NCBI GenBank assembly: GCA_009363875.1
Contig: CM018698.1
Coordinates: 53,412,067-53,476,066 of the forward strand
DNA: 64,000 nucleotides
From: Mikania micrantha
Lineage: Eukaryota; Streptophyta; Magnoliopsida; Asterales; Asteraceae
Direction of reading: 5' to 3'
Under the pieces are notes generated by a model that saw nothing but the letters and a program-made list of their open reading frames with translations, was not told where the DNA came from and did not search any database. The translations under genes and the position numbers were made by a program. Positions 47,799 to 58,007 of this stretch are shown here, piece by piece. Positions within the stretch are counted from its first letter, which is position 1, and every line of letters begins with the position of its first letter.

Positions 47799-48116
47799 GA
47801 AAAGATGAAAAGTGTGGCGGCGGAAATGGAAGAAAACAATTTTAGTGATACAGACGTGGATGAGATTCTTGTTATCAAGAGCGTCTTAGGAAATAAGCGT
47901 GGGCATCTACCAGGTGTTGGTCATGTAGTAAGAAACGAGGACCCTACTTTGTCGAGTTATGCCGACCACTCAATAACACATTGGCAGCAACAACTTCAAG
48001 AACAACAACTTCACCAACAAGAGCTCCAACAACAACACCAACAAGAGTAACGTCATGAGGAAGAAATGCGCAATTTGAAAGAAGGAATTCAAAAACAAAT
48101 AGAAGACATCCGATGA
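47799..48116 (+). pseudogene. CACTA TnpA-like (Ptta/En_Spm type) last exon, with one nonsense codon
   Basis: The exon follows an AG acceptor at 47797-47798 and reads EKMKSVAAEMEENN, then DEILVIKSVLGNKRGHLPGVGHVV, the pattern seen at the end of plant Ptta/En_Spm transposase proteins. A Gln-rich stretch (QQQLQEQQLHQQELQQQHQQE) leads to TAA at 48048-48050. The same frame continues RHEEEMRNLKEGIQKQIEDI to TGA at 48114-48116, so TAA is probably a mutated Gln codon inside a coiled-coil tail. TnpA proteins bind subterminal repeats; that function is by family analogy. Upstream exons were not identified. Confidence 0.7.
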
Positions 48117-48289
48117 GAATTTGGTCGATGCGATTAGTAATCTTTGTTTAACGTGTACCAACTAATGCTATTTTAAATTATTAGAACAAGTTTTTCTTGT
48201 CTAAATATTTTGCTTTTTTAGAAATGCTGCTTGATTTCTTTATTAGCTTATATAATATTTTATATATATATATCCAGTAACAAAATAAA

Positions 48290-48957
48290 AAAAAAAACAT
48301 GTTTTAGTTTGATCTACAACTACAACATGTTGTTGCTACAAGTCAAAATAAATTTGATTAAAATATATTTTATTTTTGTCATTAGCAACCATATATGGAT
48401 GCTATAAGACAATTAATTTATTTAACTTCTTTTTTAATTTGAGTTGTAGCAAGCACATATGGTTGCCATTAGTTAAAAGAATTTATTTAGTTTTTTTTTT
48501 TTCAAGAGCTATAGCAAGAATAAGCTGATGCTTAAAGTTAAATTAATGTATTTAAATCTTTTTTTAATTTGATTTGTAGCAAAAGTATGTGGTTGCAATC
48601 GAGTTAATTTATTATTATTATTTTTAATGTGTAGCAACAACATGTTATTTCCTTAAGTAAAAAATAATTTATCTTATTTAAATTAATTTATTTAATTTTT
48701 ATAAACAATTAATAAATTATTATTTTATTTAATAAAATTATTTTGACAGTTAGTTTTTAACAACTAGCTGTTACAATAGGTTAAGTTATAGCAACATCTA
48801 TAGCAACAACATTGTATACCTATTGCCACGGGACTGTAGCCACCAAAAACATAGCAACGAGATTTCGTTGCTATAGGTGTTTATACCCTATAGCAATGAA
48901 ATGTTCTTGTTATAGGGTTGAAAAAAATCATTGCTATAGACCTTTTTTCTTGTAGTG
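48290..48957 (+). repeat. CACTA 3' subterminal and terminal repeat region
   Basis: It has many TAGCAAC/GTTGCTA and TTGCTATAG words in both orientations, densest from 48780 to 48945, and ends TTTCTTGTAGTG. It mirrors 9581-10500. Confidence 0.8.
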
Positions 48958-50166
48958 ACCAGAACTAGTTGTACTCGAACCGGTGGGTACATGTATTTCC
49001 AGATTCTATGAGAAATCGGAACCGGAACCGGTTCCACCTTTACCTGGCCAAACCCGAACCGGAACCGGCCAAAAACCGGTTGGAACCGATCAAAAAACGG
49101 AACCGGTTGTTGATTTTGTTGACCGGAACCGGTTTAAAAAAAACTGGTTTGCCCACCTCTACTCAAGATCCTGATGAACACTCACAACAAAAATCTATAT
49201 TTATGAACGATTCCTTTGAACACGTATGTAACCCAATATTTATATGTGAACGATTGCTTTGAATACGTATGAAACTGTGCATACGTTAATTTGGGTTTTA
49301 TATAACCTTAATACAGTTATAAACTTTGGTTATTGATACCTAGAACCCTTTAGTTTACATACTTGACTTTTAAATACAAACTTTAAACTAATTATAATTT
49401 GGACCGTTAACCTTATTCAAGCTTCGTCAAATAATTATGAGGCTAACATAGTATATGTCTAACTTAAATCGAACTGGTTACATGTTGGATGAGCAAATGT
49501 TTAATTAAAATCTTGTTAAAAAGAAAGATTATTGCTTTTGCTTTTAATCTTTTAATTAAAAAAATTCTTGTTTTGTTGTAATACGTACATATAGTATCTC
49601 TCATTTTCATCGAAGATAAGATCAAAATGCCAAATTATGGTCTTAAGACCAAGGAAATAGACCCTATGGCACATCGTTGTCTTTTAATATATAGACATAA
49701 CAAAATATTAATCACCTTTTAAAGATATTTTTCCAATAAAATAAAACCTATATCTTATTAATATTTAGTTCTAAATTTGGTTTTGCATTTGTTAAATCCC
49801 ATTTTGATTCATAAACTTATAATAGTGGATATTGATGTATTTTTTTATTATGGAAAATAAAAAAATTAATAGATTTTATTTTTAAACCGTTAAATAAAAC
49901 ATCACTTGACAAACATGTAACCTGACTTCATCTTTCAAAAGAAAACCCACAGTTGAGAATATTCGTGCTTATCCAATAATAATTACTCACAAAGAAACCT
50001 AATATGTCAAACGAGTACTATTAGACAAGAAGCTCTCTAATAGTTTGGGAATAGATGCTTGTGGTAAAGTAGAATGAAAAATGAACGGAGGAGTTACGGG
50101 TGATCTCTAGGGCGAATGAGATTCATTTTGTTCTCTCGAACTTCCACAAACAACATGCATAAGAGA

Positions 50167-50424
50167 TAGTGGTAAGATGGAGGTATGGGGGAAGTGATAG
50201 AAGACCCAGGTGCTGGGTTTGATTCTTAATCTCACCCGGTTTTACTGACCTTCCACCGTCGTGCTTTTGTGCGGGCGCTTGGGTCAGGTTTTCCCCAGGA
50301 ATTGGTGGCTGGTGGGCTAGGGGCTTCGTCCGTTTGGACTAGTGGCCAGCTTGAGCATCCTTTTGCCATTGGGGGTCGCGCACGAAGTATCCGACAGTTG
50401 ATTAGTTGGCCGTTCAAAAAAAAC
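50167..50424 (+). mobile_element. tRNA-derived SINE with target-site duplication
   Basis: It starts with an A-box-like TAGTGGTAAGATGG, has a B-box-like GGGTTTGATTC near 50216 and ends TTGGCCGTTC followed by an A run. The flanks are ACATGCATAAGAGA (50153-50166) and ACATGCGCAAGAGA (50425-50438), a 14-base duplication with two mismatches. The ORFs across it on both strands are SINE body, not genes. Confidence 0.8.
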
Positions 50425-51116
50425 ACATGCGCAAGAGAAGGAGAGAGGAGGTCACTCGTTTGAAATTCGAACAAGAAGACAGGTATCTCCAACCTAACAT
50501 AATTAAAAAATCGCCTTACACTACAAATCCTCTTAGTTGCTAGAACCTAATGACTTCTACATATAGAATATCTAGGATCTTTTCATAACGAATGCTTTTC
50601 ATTTATCATTTATGAGCAAAGTTGACAAATTTTGATAGATTAATTAATGCTTCAATATTAAATTGTTAATTTTAAGAAAAAGGTATAAATTATATTAATA
50701 ATCCCCTTTAATACATGCACATGTTTTTATTCAGAATAAGATCAAGTAAAAAATAACTGAATAAAATGTATCCTAATTCCAAATCACCAAACACCTTTAT
50801 TGTTCTTTTTAATGCAATATGTATGTAATATGTATGTATGGACATCCATACATATACTTATAGAGTGATCACTGGCAAAAAAAACCGAATAAAATGTAAC
50901 ATACACACCTATACGGTGAGAGAGTTTGGGCAAAGTGAGAGGGCAGAAATTTTTGAAACCTAGAATACATGTTAATTTTTCGAAGCGAGGGGACGAAACC
51001 ACTATTTTAACTAAATATAATTTTTTGGCCCAAAAATTAAAACTATGGACGGAAAAAGAGGGGGCGGTCGCCTCCTTGCCCTATTAAGCTTTGCCCATGC
51101 ACACACACACAGATAT

Positions 51117-51131
51117 GCATATATATGTATG

Positions 51132-51167
<36 letters not shown>
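51117..51167. repeat. (TA)n/(TATG)n microsatellite
   Basis: ATATATGTATGTATGTATAT is followed by an uninterrupted TA run to about 51167. It is preceded by a short CACACACACA stretch. Confidence 0.9.
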
Positions 51168-51169
<2 letters not shown>

Positions 51170-51805
51170 CATTAGCCTTTCTAACCGACGTATGGATTGA
51201 TCTCAACAGTCAGATTATTTTCAAACAAGATTTAAACTATTTAAAATAGGCGATTGTGGATGACAGGACTGGGTTGTTACGATGGTTTTTTATGGAGCCT
51301 GATATTACGTGGCAGTTTCAGCCAATTATAATGGTTTTCAACTGTTCCGGGGATTATACCGGTTTCCAACACGGTTCCGTTGGTTTTCGACGTTGTTTCC
51401 AACGGTTTCACGAGCTATAACAGGATCTGGCACGGTTACGTAGGTTTTCGATGGTTACGTGGCAGTTCTAACATTATTCGCATGTTAATGATTTATTTGC
51501 TTTATGATTCTTTTTAATAAATATGGTCATTATTTTCCTACTTTACAAGTTGTATAAATAAATTAAACTAATGTTGTTTAATATAATTCAATAAATGATA
51601 AGATTAGGAATAAAATTTCTTTTGTTCTTATGCTTTAGTCACTTTTGCTATTTCAATTCAAAGGTTTAAGTCTTATCATTTTTGTTTATATGGTATCCAT
51701 TTTATTCTTATTGGAGTCGAGTGATCTGACATCTTTAAAAATTCTAATAGCTTCAAGGTATTTTTTGTCAATTTTAGTTTAGGTATAAGACATGAATGCA
51801 GAGGT

Positions 51806-51888
51806 ACAATTTTTATACGTATAAAAAATAAAAAATATACATTTTCACAATTTTTATACGTATAAAAAATAAAAAACATACATTTTCA
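51806..51888. repeat. 41-bp tandem duplication containing a TATACGTATA palindrome
   Basis: Two near-identical units start at 51806 and 51847. Each contains TTTTTATACGTATAAAAA, a perfect palindrome. Confidence 0.85.
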
Positions 51889-52010
51889 CGTTTTTAACAA
51901 CATAAAGTTTATAGAGATGTAAATGGTTCATTTTTAGGATCATAAACGAAAAGAACGAACACAAATAATTCCTTCAATGTGTTCGTTCGTCACAAACAAT
52001 ATAAAACAAA

Positions 52011-52095
52011 GAGTAAATTGTCATTTTCCTCCATGTGGTTAGGATGAATTTGCCATATTCATCCAAACCACATGGAGGAAAATGACAATTTACTC
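52011..52095. mobile_element. 85-bp foldback MITE with 9-bp target duplication (Mutator-type)
   Basis: GAGTAAATTGTCATTTTCC and its complement form the ends of an almost perfect inverted repeat with 39-base arms, one mismatch and a 7-base loop. The nonamer TAAAACAAA flanks both sides (52002-52010 and 52096-52104). A 9-base duplication is typical of the Mutator superfamily; no transposase is present. Confidence 0.88.
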
Positions 52096-53133
52096 TAAAA
52101 CAAATATGTGAATAACTTGAACAAAAATTCTAATTCAAGTTCGTTTATCAAAGACTTGCTTTTGTTCACAACGACTATTAAATGCAATCAACATCTATTC
52201 ATTATAATAAAAAAGTAAAATATTTGTCACTTGTCATATTCTAACACCACTAGTCATTTGTCATATTATTACACCATTATTGACACTTGTCAAAACTTTA
52301 TTATTTCACTTAACTTTCTCTCCTATAAATTAACTATATTCTATCTCTTATTAAATAAATTATTTCTTTTATCAAATAATTATAATACTAATAATTAATA
52401 TATTATTTATCTTTTTATAATTAAACACTTAAAAAAATTTTTATAAAATACGTCAATATTTTACACTTTTGGCCCTTTATATCTAACACTATTTTTTAAA
52501 TTGATCGTTTAATTTTAATAAATACAAAAATTATATTTTATATTATTGATTTAAAAAGTTAGTTTTTAATATAATACAAACTAAAGATTTTAACGTCAGT
52601 AATTTAATACATATCAATTTTACACATCATAAAGTTATATATCATTTGTATAGTGATTAAAGCTTTTAATTTTTTTTACTACTTAAAATATTTATTAATA
52701 TGTCAAAATATTGTTTTATAATTGTTAAATTTTCATTACTAATTATTTAATATTTTATATTAGATCCGTATAATACACATGTTAATAACCTAGTTATCAT
52801 TAAAAAACAAAAATCAACATTGTTAATCTAAAATATTAATCATAGTTTTTCAATCTAAATACAAAGTTAAACAATTGTTAAACAAACGAGAACAAGAATT
52901 TTGTTCGATTAATGTTTATGAACTAATCAGGAATAAGTTTAGTGTTACACAAATAAATACGAACAGGAGGTCGTTTGATTTGTTTAGGACCTGAAAAAAT
53001 AAACCATCATCATTTTTTTATACTCTCTACTTTTATAAAAGTTAAAATAATTATTTTTTATTTTTCTATAATTAAATTAATTTAATAAAAATGTAATTTT
53101 ACTCTAATGTTAAAAGTACCTTCGTCGCAAGGG

Positions 53134-53140
53134 TATAAAA
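53134..53140 (+). promoter_or_regulatory. TATA box of the enoyl-CoA isomerase gene
   Basis: TATAAAA lies 97 bases before the ATG, a normal plant distance for a short 5' leader. The leader includes a T run near 53180. Confidence 0.65.
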
Positions 53141-53236
53141 CGAGTTCGAGGTGGTTCAGGAGCAGTTAAATTTGCCCAAAAGTTTTTTTTTTTTTTTAAA
53201 AAAGGAATCTATCGGATCCAAAATCTCACCGGCGAC

Positions 53237-53968
53237 ATGTGCACTCTGGAAAAGCGCGGGAAAATCTTCTTCCTAAAATTGACCGGCGCCGGCACAGATG
53301 AACACCGTCTCAATCCTATCCTCATCTCCTCCATCCGATCAGCTCTTTCTGAAGTAAAATCTCAGTCAACTCGGGGCACAGCCCTAATCACTGTCGCTGA
53401 AGGTAAGTTCTTCTCAAACGGATTGGATATAGCCTGGGCGAAATCCGCATCCGATGGATCTCCGTCGGAAGCCATTAACCTCCTCCGACATATGGCAAAT
53501 CTGTTTAAGGACGTCGTCTCCGACTTGATCTCCCTTCCAATGCCGACAATTGCTGCCGTCACAGGCCACGCCGCAGCAGCCGGGCTGTTGCTCGCGATAA
53601 GCCACGATTACGTCCTTATGCGGCGAGATCGAGGCGTTTTGTACATGAGCGAGTTGGACATGGGGATGGCATTGCCGGAGTACGCCATGGCGGCGATAAG
53701 GTCGAAGGTGGCGAAGCCGGAGGTCCGGCGGGAAGTGTTGTTGCGTGGGGTGAAATTCAAAGCAGATGAAGCGGTGGTGAAGGGTTTGATCGATTCGGCG
53801 CATGATAACGGGGAGAAAACGGTTGAGGCTGCTGTGCGCCTGGGGGAGGAGTTGACCAAACGGAAGTGGGACGGCGAGGTTTATGCCGAGATTCGAAAGG
53901 CGTTATATCCGGAGTTAATCAGTGTGCTGGGGTTGACTGTGATGACGGTTGTAAACGCTCGAATGTAG
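53237..53968 (+). CDS. ECI2: Delta(3)-delta(2)-enoyl-CoA isomerase, peroxisomal (ECI2/IBR10-like)
   Basis: A 243-residue crotonase-family enzyme encoded without introns. Such enzymes move cis-3 or trans-3 double bonds to trans-2 in enoyl-CoAs during peroxisomal beta-oxidation of unsaturated fatty acids; the Arabidopsis relative IBR10 also acts in indole-3-butyric acid conversion. Visible features are the N-terminal MCTLEKRGKIFFLKL, the oxyanion-hole segments FFSNGLDIAWA (59-69) and GHAAAAG (110-116), and the plant ECI block HDYVLMRRDRGVLYMSELD (123-141). Glu148 (LPEYAM) sits where the catalytic acid may lie. The last three residues, Ala-Arg-Met, fit a plant type-1 peroxisomal signal. The length is that of the family, and the start is supported by the TATA box 97 bases upstream. 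No lesions are seen. This is the only host gene recognised in the window; the ECI2 versus ECI1/ECI3 assignment is from memory of the family. Confidence 0.92.
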   Translation: MCTLEKRGKIFFLKLTGAGTDEHRLNPILISSIRSALSEVKSQSTRGTALITVAEGKFFSNGLDIAWAKSASDGSPSEAINLLRHMANLFKDVVSDLISLPMPTIAAVTGHAAAAGLLLAISHDYVLMRRDRGVLYMSELDMGMALPEYAMAAIRSKVAKPEVRREVLLRGVKFKADEAVVKGLIDSAHDNGEKTVEAAVRLGEELTKRKWDGEVYAEIRKALYPELISVLGLTVMTVVNARM

Positions 53969-54041
53969 AAGGGGTGAACTTGTTATTTTGAAATATATAA
54001 GGTTGTTTCTGTCACTGCTTAACAACATATACTAAAATTTA

Positions 54042-54047
54042 AATAAA
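54042..54047 (+). terminator. Possible polyadenylation signal of the isomerase gene
   Basis: AATAAA lies 74 bases after the stop codon at 53966-53968. Plant signals are loose, so this is only a candidate. Confidence 0.4.
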
Positions 54048-54099
54048 CCGGTTTTTACGACTCGTGTTATGACAATAACCTTGTGTACTGCTGTAATAG

Positions 54100-54955
54100 C
54101 AATGTTTTTAAAATCGGACCGGACGTCGAACCGGTCTCTTTACTGGTCAGCTGTCGGACCGGTTCGACCGGATTTAAGAACCGGATGATATCATAAATAT
54201 TATATTAGTATGCTATATTATAAACCCGGGTATTACATGAGTTGTATAATAAAAATTTATAATCTATAATATGTACGCATACCAAAATTTATATACTTGA
54301 AGTCTTGAAGACTTGAAAGTATTTATCAAACAATAAATATCGAAATATTTGTTTTCAAACATCGGTATTATCATCAAAAAAAATACAGCCAATATTATAA
54401 AATAAAATACAAAATCAAAATAACTACTTGGTACACTATCACATATTCTCCATTTCTCTCTCTCCAAACATACTTTCTTTCTCTGTAAACCACCAAACCA
54501 AATGCCAACTTTTCTAGAGAGCGAAACACACAAACGTCGACCACCGTTGCACCGCCAGACCAACCGTCGACCACCATTGCACCGCCGGACCAACCGTCGC
54601 CGGATCTGCTATCGCTAAGTCGCCCACCGCCGCACCAACCGACGACAACTCATAGAGACGAACCGGATCTGCTCTCGCCCAGTCGCCCACCGCCACACCA
54701 AGAGGAGCTGCTCTCGCCCAGTCGCCCACAAGAACCGCCGCACCAACCGATTTGTTCATCCATCGTCGCTTTCATTGCCGGATTTGTACCAGATCCCGGT
54801 CGAATCGCCCGGTTTCCCGGTCGGACCGCCGGCTACAGGTCGAACTGCCCGGTTCCTTCGAAAAAGGTTCTGAGCATGTAACCGGACCGCTTGAGGTAAC
54901 GAATCCCGGTCCGACCGGTCAGACCGGCCGGTCCGGTCCGGGTTTGAAAACATTG
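54100..54955. mobile_element. Non-autonomous hAT-type element (856 bp) next to the isomerase gene
   Basis: The ends are imperfect inverted repeats: CAATGTTTTTAAAATCGGACC on the left and, read inward from the right, CAATGTTTTCAAACCCGGACC. The octamer TGTAATAG flanks both sides exactly (54092-54099 and 54956-54963), the hAT duplication size. Inside are CGGACCGG-rich ends, a CTCTCT-containing segment and short tandem repeats of ACCGTCGACCACC and CAGTCGCCCACCGCC (54535-54730). No transposase is encoded. Confidence 0.87.
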
Positions 54956-54963
54956 TGTAATAG

Positions 54964-56455
54964 TAACATGATTATAAACATCCAAATGCAAATGAGAAAA
55001 CATGTCGCAACAGCTAACACTCTGACGTAAAACCGTAAAACATAACCCGTAATCATAAAGAACTTAAAACTCAAATGAAAACATAAATAAAATGACAATC
55101 ATAAAGAACTTAAGACATTAAAGAAAACTCGTAATAAAAAACCATAAATTTACTAGTTCAAACGTAATCATACTTCGTCATAAAGAAGATTATTGCTCTG
55201 TTGTAAGCCTGTAAAATCCAAAAGTGTATTTCATTGTAAAAGTAAATGTCAAAAACACGAATGAAAACACAAATGAAAAGATAAACATAAAAAAACTAAA
55301 ATCAAAACATATAAAAAAACACAAAATAAAAAAAAATATCTATAAATTTATTATACAAACTTTTAGGGTTAAAACAATATAAATAAAAGTTTAGTGATTA
55401 AAATACGATTAATATAAATTAACTATCCATAACTACCTTTTATATGAGTATTAATATCATCATCCGTATCATAAAGGGCCTGCAACTTGCATTATGTTAC
55501 CTACTGGCATGCAAGTATCAAAGGAAAAATAAAGGCAGCAATTTAAGATTTTCTGCATTGCACTAATTTTGTTGATTGTCAGAATTAAAAAGTATTAATA
55601 TCATCATTTGTCTAGCCTCGTTTTACTTGTAGTTGGCTCACCACTGGGATCACAAACCAACATATTTTGATAAACATTATAAGGCAAACATGTTACCTTA
55701 AATACCGCAGGAGAAAGAGTAGGGTCGTCGGACTACGCGGCTAAACCCTAGTCGTCAAGCAGCTGTTGTCGGAGCCTAGCAATCCTCCACCATATTCAGA
55801 GCCCTCAGGAGCCGATTCTCAACATGACTGATTTTGCCATTTTAAAACACAAATAACTATATCTGAAATTTTATGTAAACATAAAGTACCAAAAATGCAA
55901 TTTACTACACATGAGGAAGAACACATAAAAGCTTAACACGTTGCAAAATTACATGTCATAGCTTGAATGCTTGATGATTTGTCATGTTTTTGCTGACATG
56001 GTGTCCTAATCAGCAACCATTTAATTTTTAAATATAGCTCAGCATAGACCAAATCCTAGCATCTGCCATCCCAAACTTGCATTTACACTAGTATACGAAC
56101 TAATCTCCTGAAATGGATGCAGAAACAAACAAATTTACTCAGTATATTATTACTTTTTAGTAGGGTCAGAGGAAGGATAGAGAGGTTGCTCCAAATGAGT
56201 CTCCGGCTCAAAGTTATCGTTTGAAGGTAATCATCCCAACGCTTTTAACATTATTTTCACAAAAATAAGTAAAATAACGTTAAAATTAGAACATTTTTAC
56301 TTTTGCCTCTTGAAACCCACACATAAATACATTGTATACGTACACCGCAAATGGGGAATCCGTAGTAGATGCCTAAATGAACCAAACCAATAATAAAAGA
56401 TTTAAATATTGTGGATATAATACATAGCATGATATGAAAACTTATAACAGGAAAT
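54964..56455. other. Gene-free spacer between the hAT element and Copia 3
   Basis: AT-rich, without protein-like frames. GACAATCATAAAGAACTTAA-like words recur near 55048-55112, and ATTAATATCATCATC near 55450 and 55595. A GC-richer patch at 55705-55830 contains AAACCCTAG but no recognisable exon. Confidence 0.5.
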
Positions 56456-56873
56456 TGTAAGACTAAATATTTACAATATGGCCCTCATGATTATTTAACT
56501 AAATAGATCAATTACTTAATTACCCTTAGCAGATAGATAATTATTTGATTGACGTAATTATCCTTATTTATCCTAATTAGGATTCCTCTTGGATATATAT
56601 AAATAGAGACTAAGGCTCATAATTAAAATGTTACTTAACATCACAATCGTCTCCTCCTCAACAATAGAGAATTCATGACCGCTCACCGAGCCCCTCTACT
56701 AACTCCATCCTCACCATACACCCTAAACGGGAACCCAATCAGATCGTCATCTCTCAAGCATCATGTCAGGAATCAACAACGCATTTACTGAATTCATAGG
56801 TTTCATCTAATCTCTATTTCATTGTTGTTTTCGTGTTCATCTTTAAATCAAACTCAAAGGAATCGATCCAACA
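56456..56873 (+). repeat. Inferred 5' LTR of Copia 3 (about 418 bp)
   Basis: It starts TGTAAGACTAAAT and ends GATCCAACA, just before a tRNA-iMet-like primer site. A TATA box (TATATATAAATA) lies at about 56594-56605. There is no second LTR in the window to confirm the start. Confidence 0.65.
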
Positions 56874-56875
56874 TG

Positions 56876-56888
56876 TGGCATCAGAGAG
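56876..56888 (+). other. Primer binding site of Copia 3 (tRNA-iMet type, decayed)
   Basis: TGGCATCAGAGAG lies two bases after the LTR end and differs by two bases from the usual TGGTATCAGAGCC. Confidence 0.7.
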
Positions 56889-58007
56889 ATATGTTGTTTA
56901 GTCGATTCCTAATCACAAAATTTATACAAAATCCAAAAACGTTTTGGAAAAACGAGTATGAACAGTGGGTCGTTTTTTCCAAAAAACCTTAAAACCGGTT
57001 CGTTTTTCGTAAAACGTGAAACTAGTGTGTTTTTCGTAAACCTAGAAATTTTCGGACTTAAACGTATTCGAAATTAATGTACACGTTTTTAAGAGTACTC
57101 GAAATTGGTGTACTCGAAATTCTAAGTACTCGTAATTTTGAGTATTCGAAATTTAAAATACTCGAAATTTAAAGTACCCGAAATTACATTTAGTTTAAGT
57201 GTATTCGAAATTTGAAGTTCACGAAATAAAAGGTACTCGAACTTGAAAGTTCACGAAATAAGGTATTCGAATAACAGTTCTCGAAAATATAAAGAGTACA
57301 CGAAAATTTAAAAGTACACGACATTTTCTAATACTTAACTATTTTCGAGAAAATAACAAAATTCGAAAACTTTACTAACTTCGTAAACTTTACTAATTTC
57401 GAGAACTATACTAACTTCGGAAACTTTACAAAATTCGTGTACGAACAATTAACCAAAATTTTTTTCGGGGTGGCGCGCTGCCCCCCACACCCCCCAGCAA
57501 ACTCACCGCAGAGATAAATTGAATTGTTTTATTAAAACCTTAAAATACAAAATCTACTTAAACTCAATAACAAGTGTTTCACTTTTGCCCAAAGGTGATG
57601 TGTTACATCTTATTATTTGAGTCTTATTAAGCATTGTCACTTACTAGTGTATATCCTTAAACATTAGATATATACATGACATCATTTGCCTTAAAACATG
57701 TATATATGTTTCACTTCTGCCTAAAGGTGATGTGTTACATTCCTAATGCACAATTTATTTTCTAACTAAATTGTTCCTAATACTTATATGAATGGTTATT
57801 AACCAAAGTGAAACCCATTTGTTTAAGTAGAACCTAATCTAGTATATTAATTTGATGTTATAGTAGACTTTTTATCGCAGCTTCGTTACTATAATGGTCC
57901 TTATATACGCTTGCCTTAGATCTAAGTTACCCCATATATCACTCTAAGTTCTTCTATAGCCTTAGTATATTACTCTTTCTCATCTAATTTGATTCACAGC
58001 TCCCAAT
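56889..58007 (+). repeat. Copia 3 leader with a TACTCGAAATT word array
   Basis: Between about 57060 and 57440 the words GTACTCGAAATT, GTATTCGAAATT and GTTCACGAAAT recur some fifteen or more times at roughly 15-25-base spacing. A GC-rich inverted repeat (GGGGTGGCGCGCTGCCCCCC) follows at 57467. The segment TTTCACTT(T/C)TGCC(C/T)AAAGG and its continuation GTGATGTGTTACAT occur twice (57578 and 57709). No coding sequence. Confidence 0.7.

Larger units (their letters stand above)
9581..48957 (+). mobile_element. CACTA (En/Spm) DNA transposon containing nested retrotransposons
   Basis: The left end is CACTACAAGAAA (9581-9592) and the right end its complement TTTCTTGTAGTG (48946-48957). Both sides carry the trinucleotide ACC (9578-9580 and 48958-48960), the 3-bp target duplication expected of CACTA elements. 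Both subterminal regions are full of TTGCTATAG/GTTGCTAC words. Inside are a decayed TnpD transposase and the tail of a TnpA-like gene. Without Copia 2 and its contents the element would be about 8.6 kb. It is unlikely to be autonomous because its transposase carries several lesions and a 30.8-kb insertion. Confidence 0.92.
9554..49161. mobile_element. hAT-type MITE (228 bp) split by the CACTA element
   Basis: The left end TAGAGGTGGGCAAA (9554-9567) and the right end TTTGCCCACCTCTA (49148-49161) are perfect 14-base inverted repeats. The flanking octamers are cccaagat (9546-9553) and ctcaagat (49162-49169), a 7/8 target-site duplication of hAT size. Excluding the CACTA insert, the element is 9554-9580 plus 48961-49161. 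The right part is rich in CCGGAACCGG words and codes for nothing. The 8-bp duplication and TIR assign the superfamily; the family is not identified. Confidence 0.82.
49162..53133. other. Gene-free region with small repeats
   Basis: No host gene was recognised in this AT-rich stretch. It contains the SINE (50167-50424), a TA microsatellite (about 51117-51167), a 41-base tandem pair (51806-51888) and the 85-bp foldback MITE (52011-52095). Around 52220-52300 TTGTCATATT-like words recur without clear structure. Confidence 0.6.

Noticed and set aside
50232..50492. ORFs on both strands (86 and 64 codons)
   Set aside because: They span the SINE body and its flank and are explained by the SINE.
54514..54759. 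81-codon ORF with GVAVGDWARADP-type repeats
   Set aside because: It is the reverse reading of the CAGTCGCCCACCGCC tandem repeats inside the hAT MITE; no independent sign of coding.
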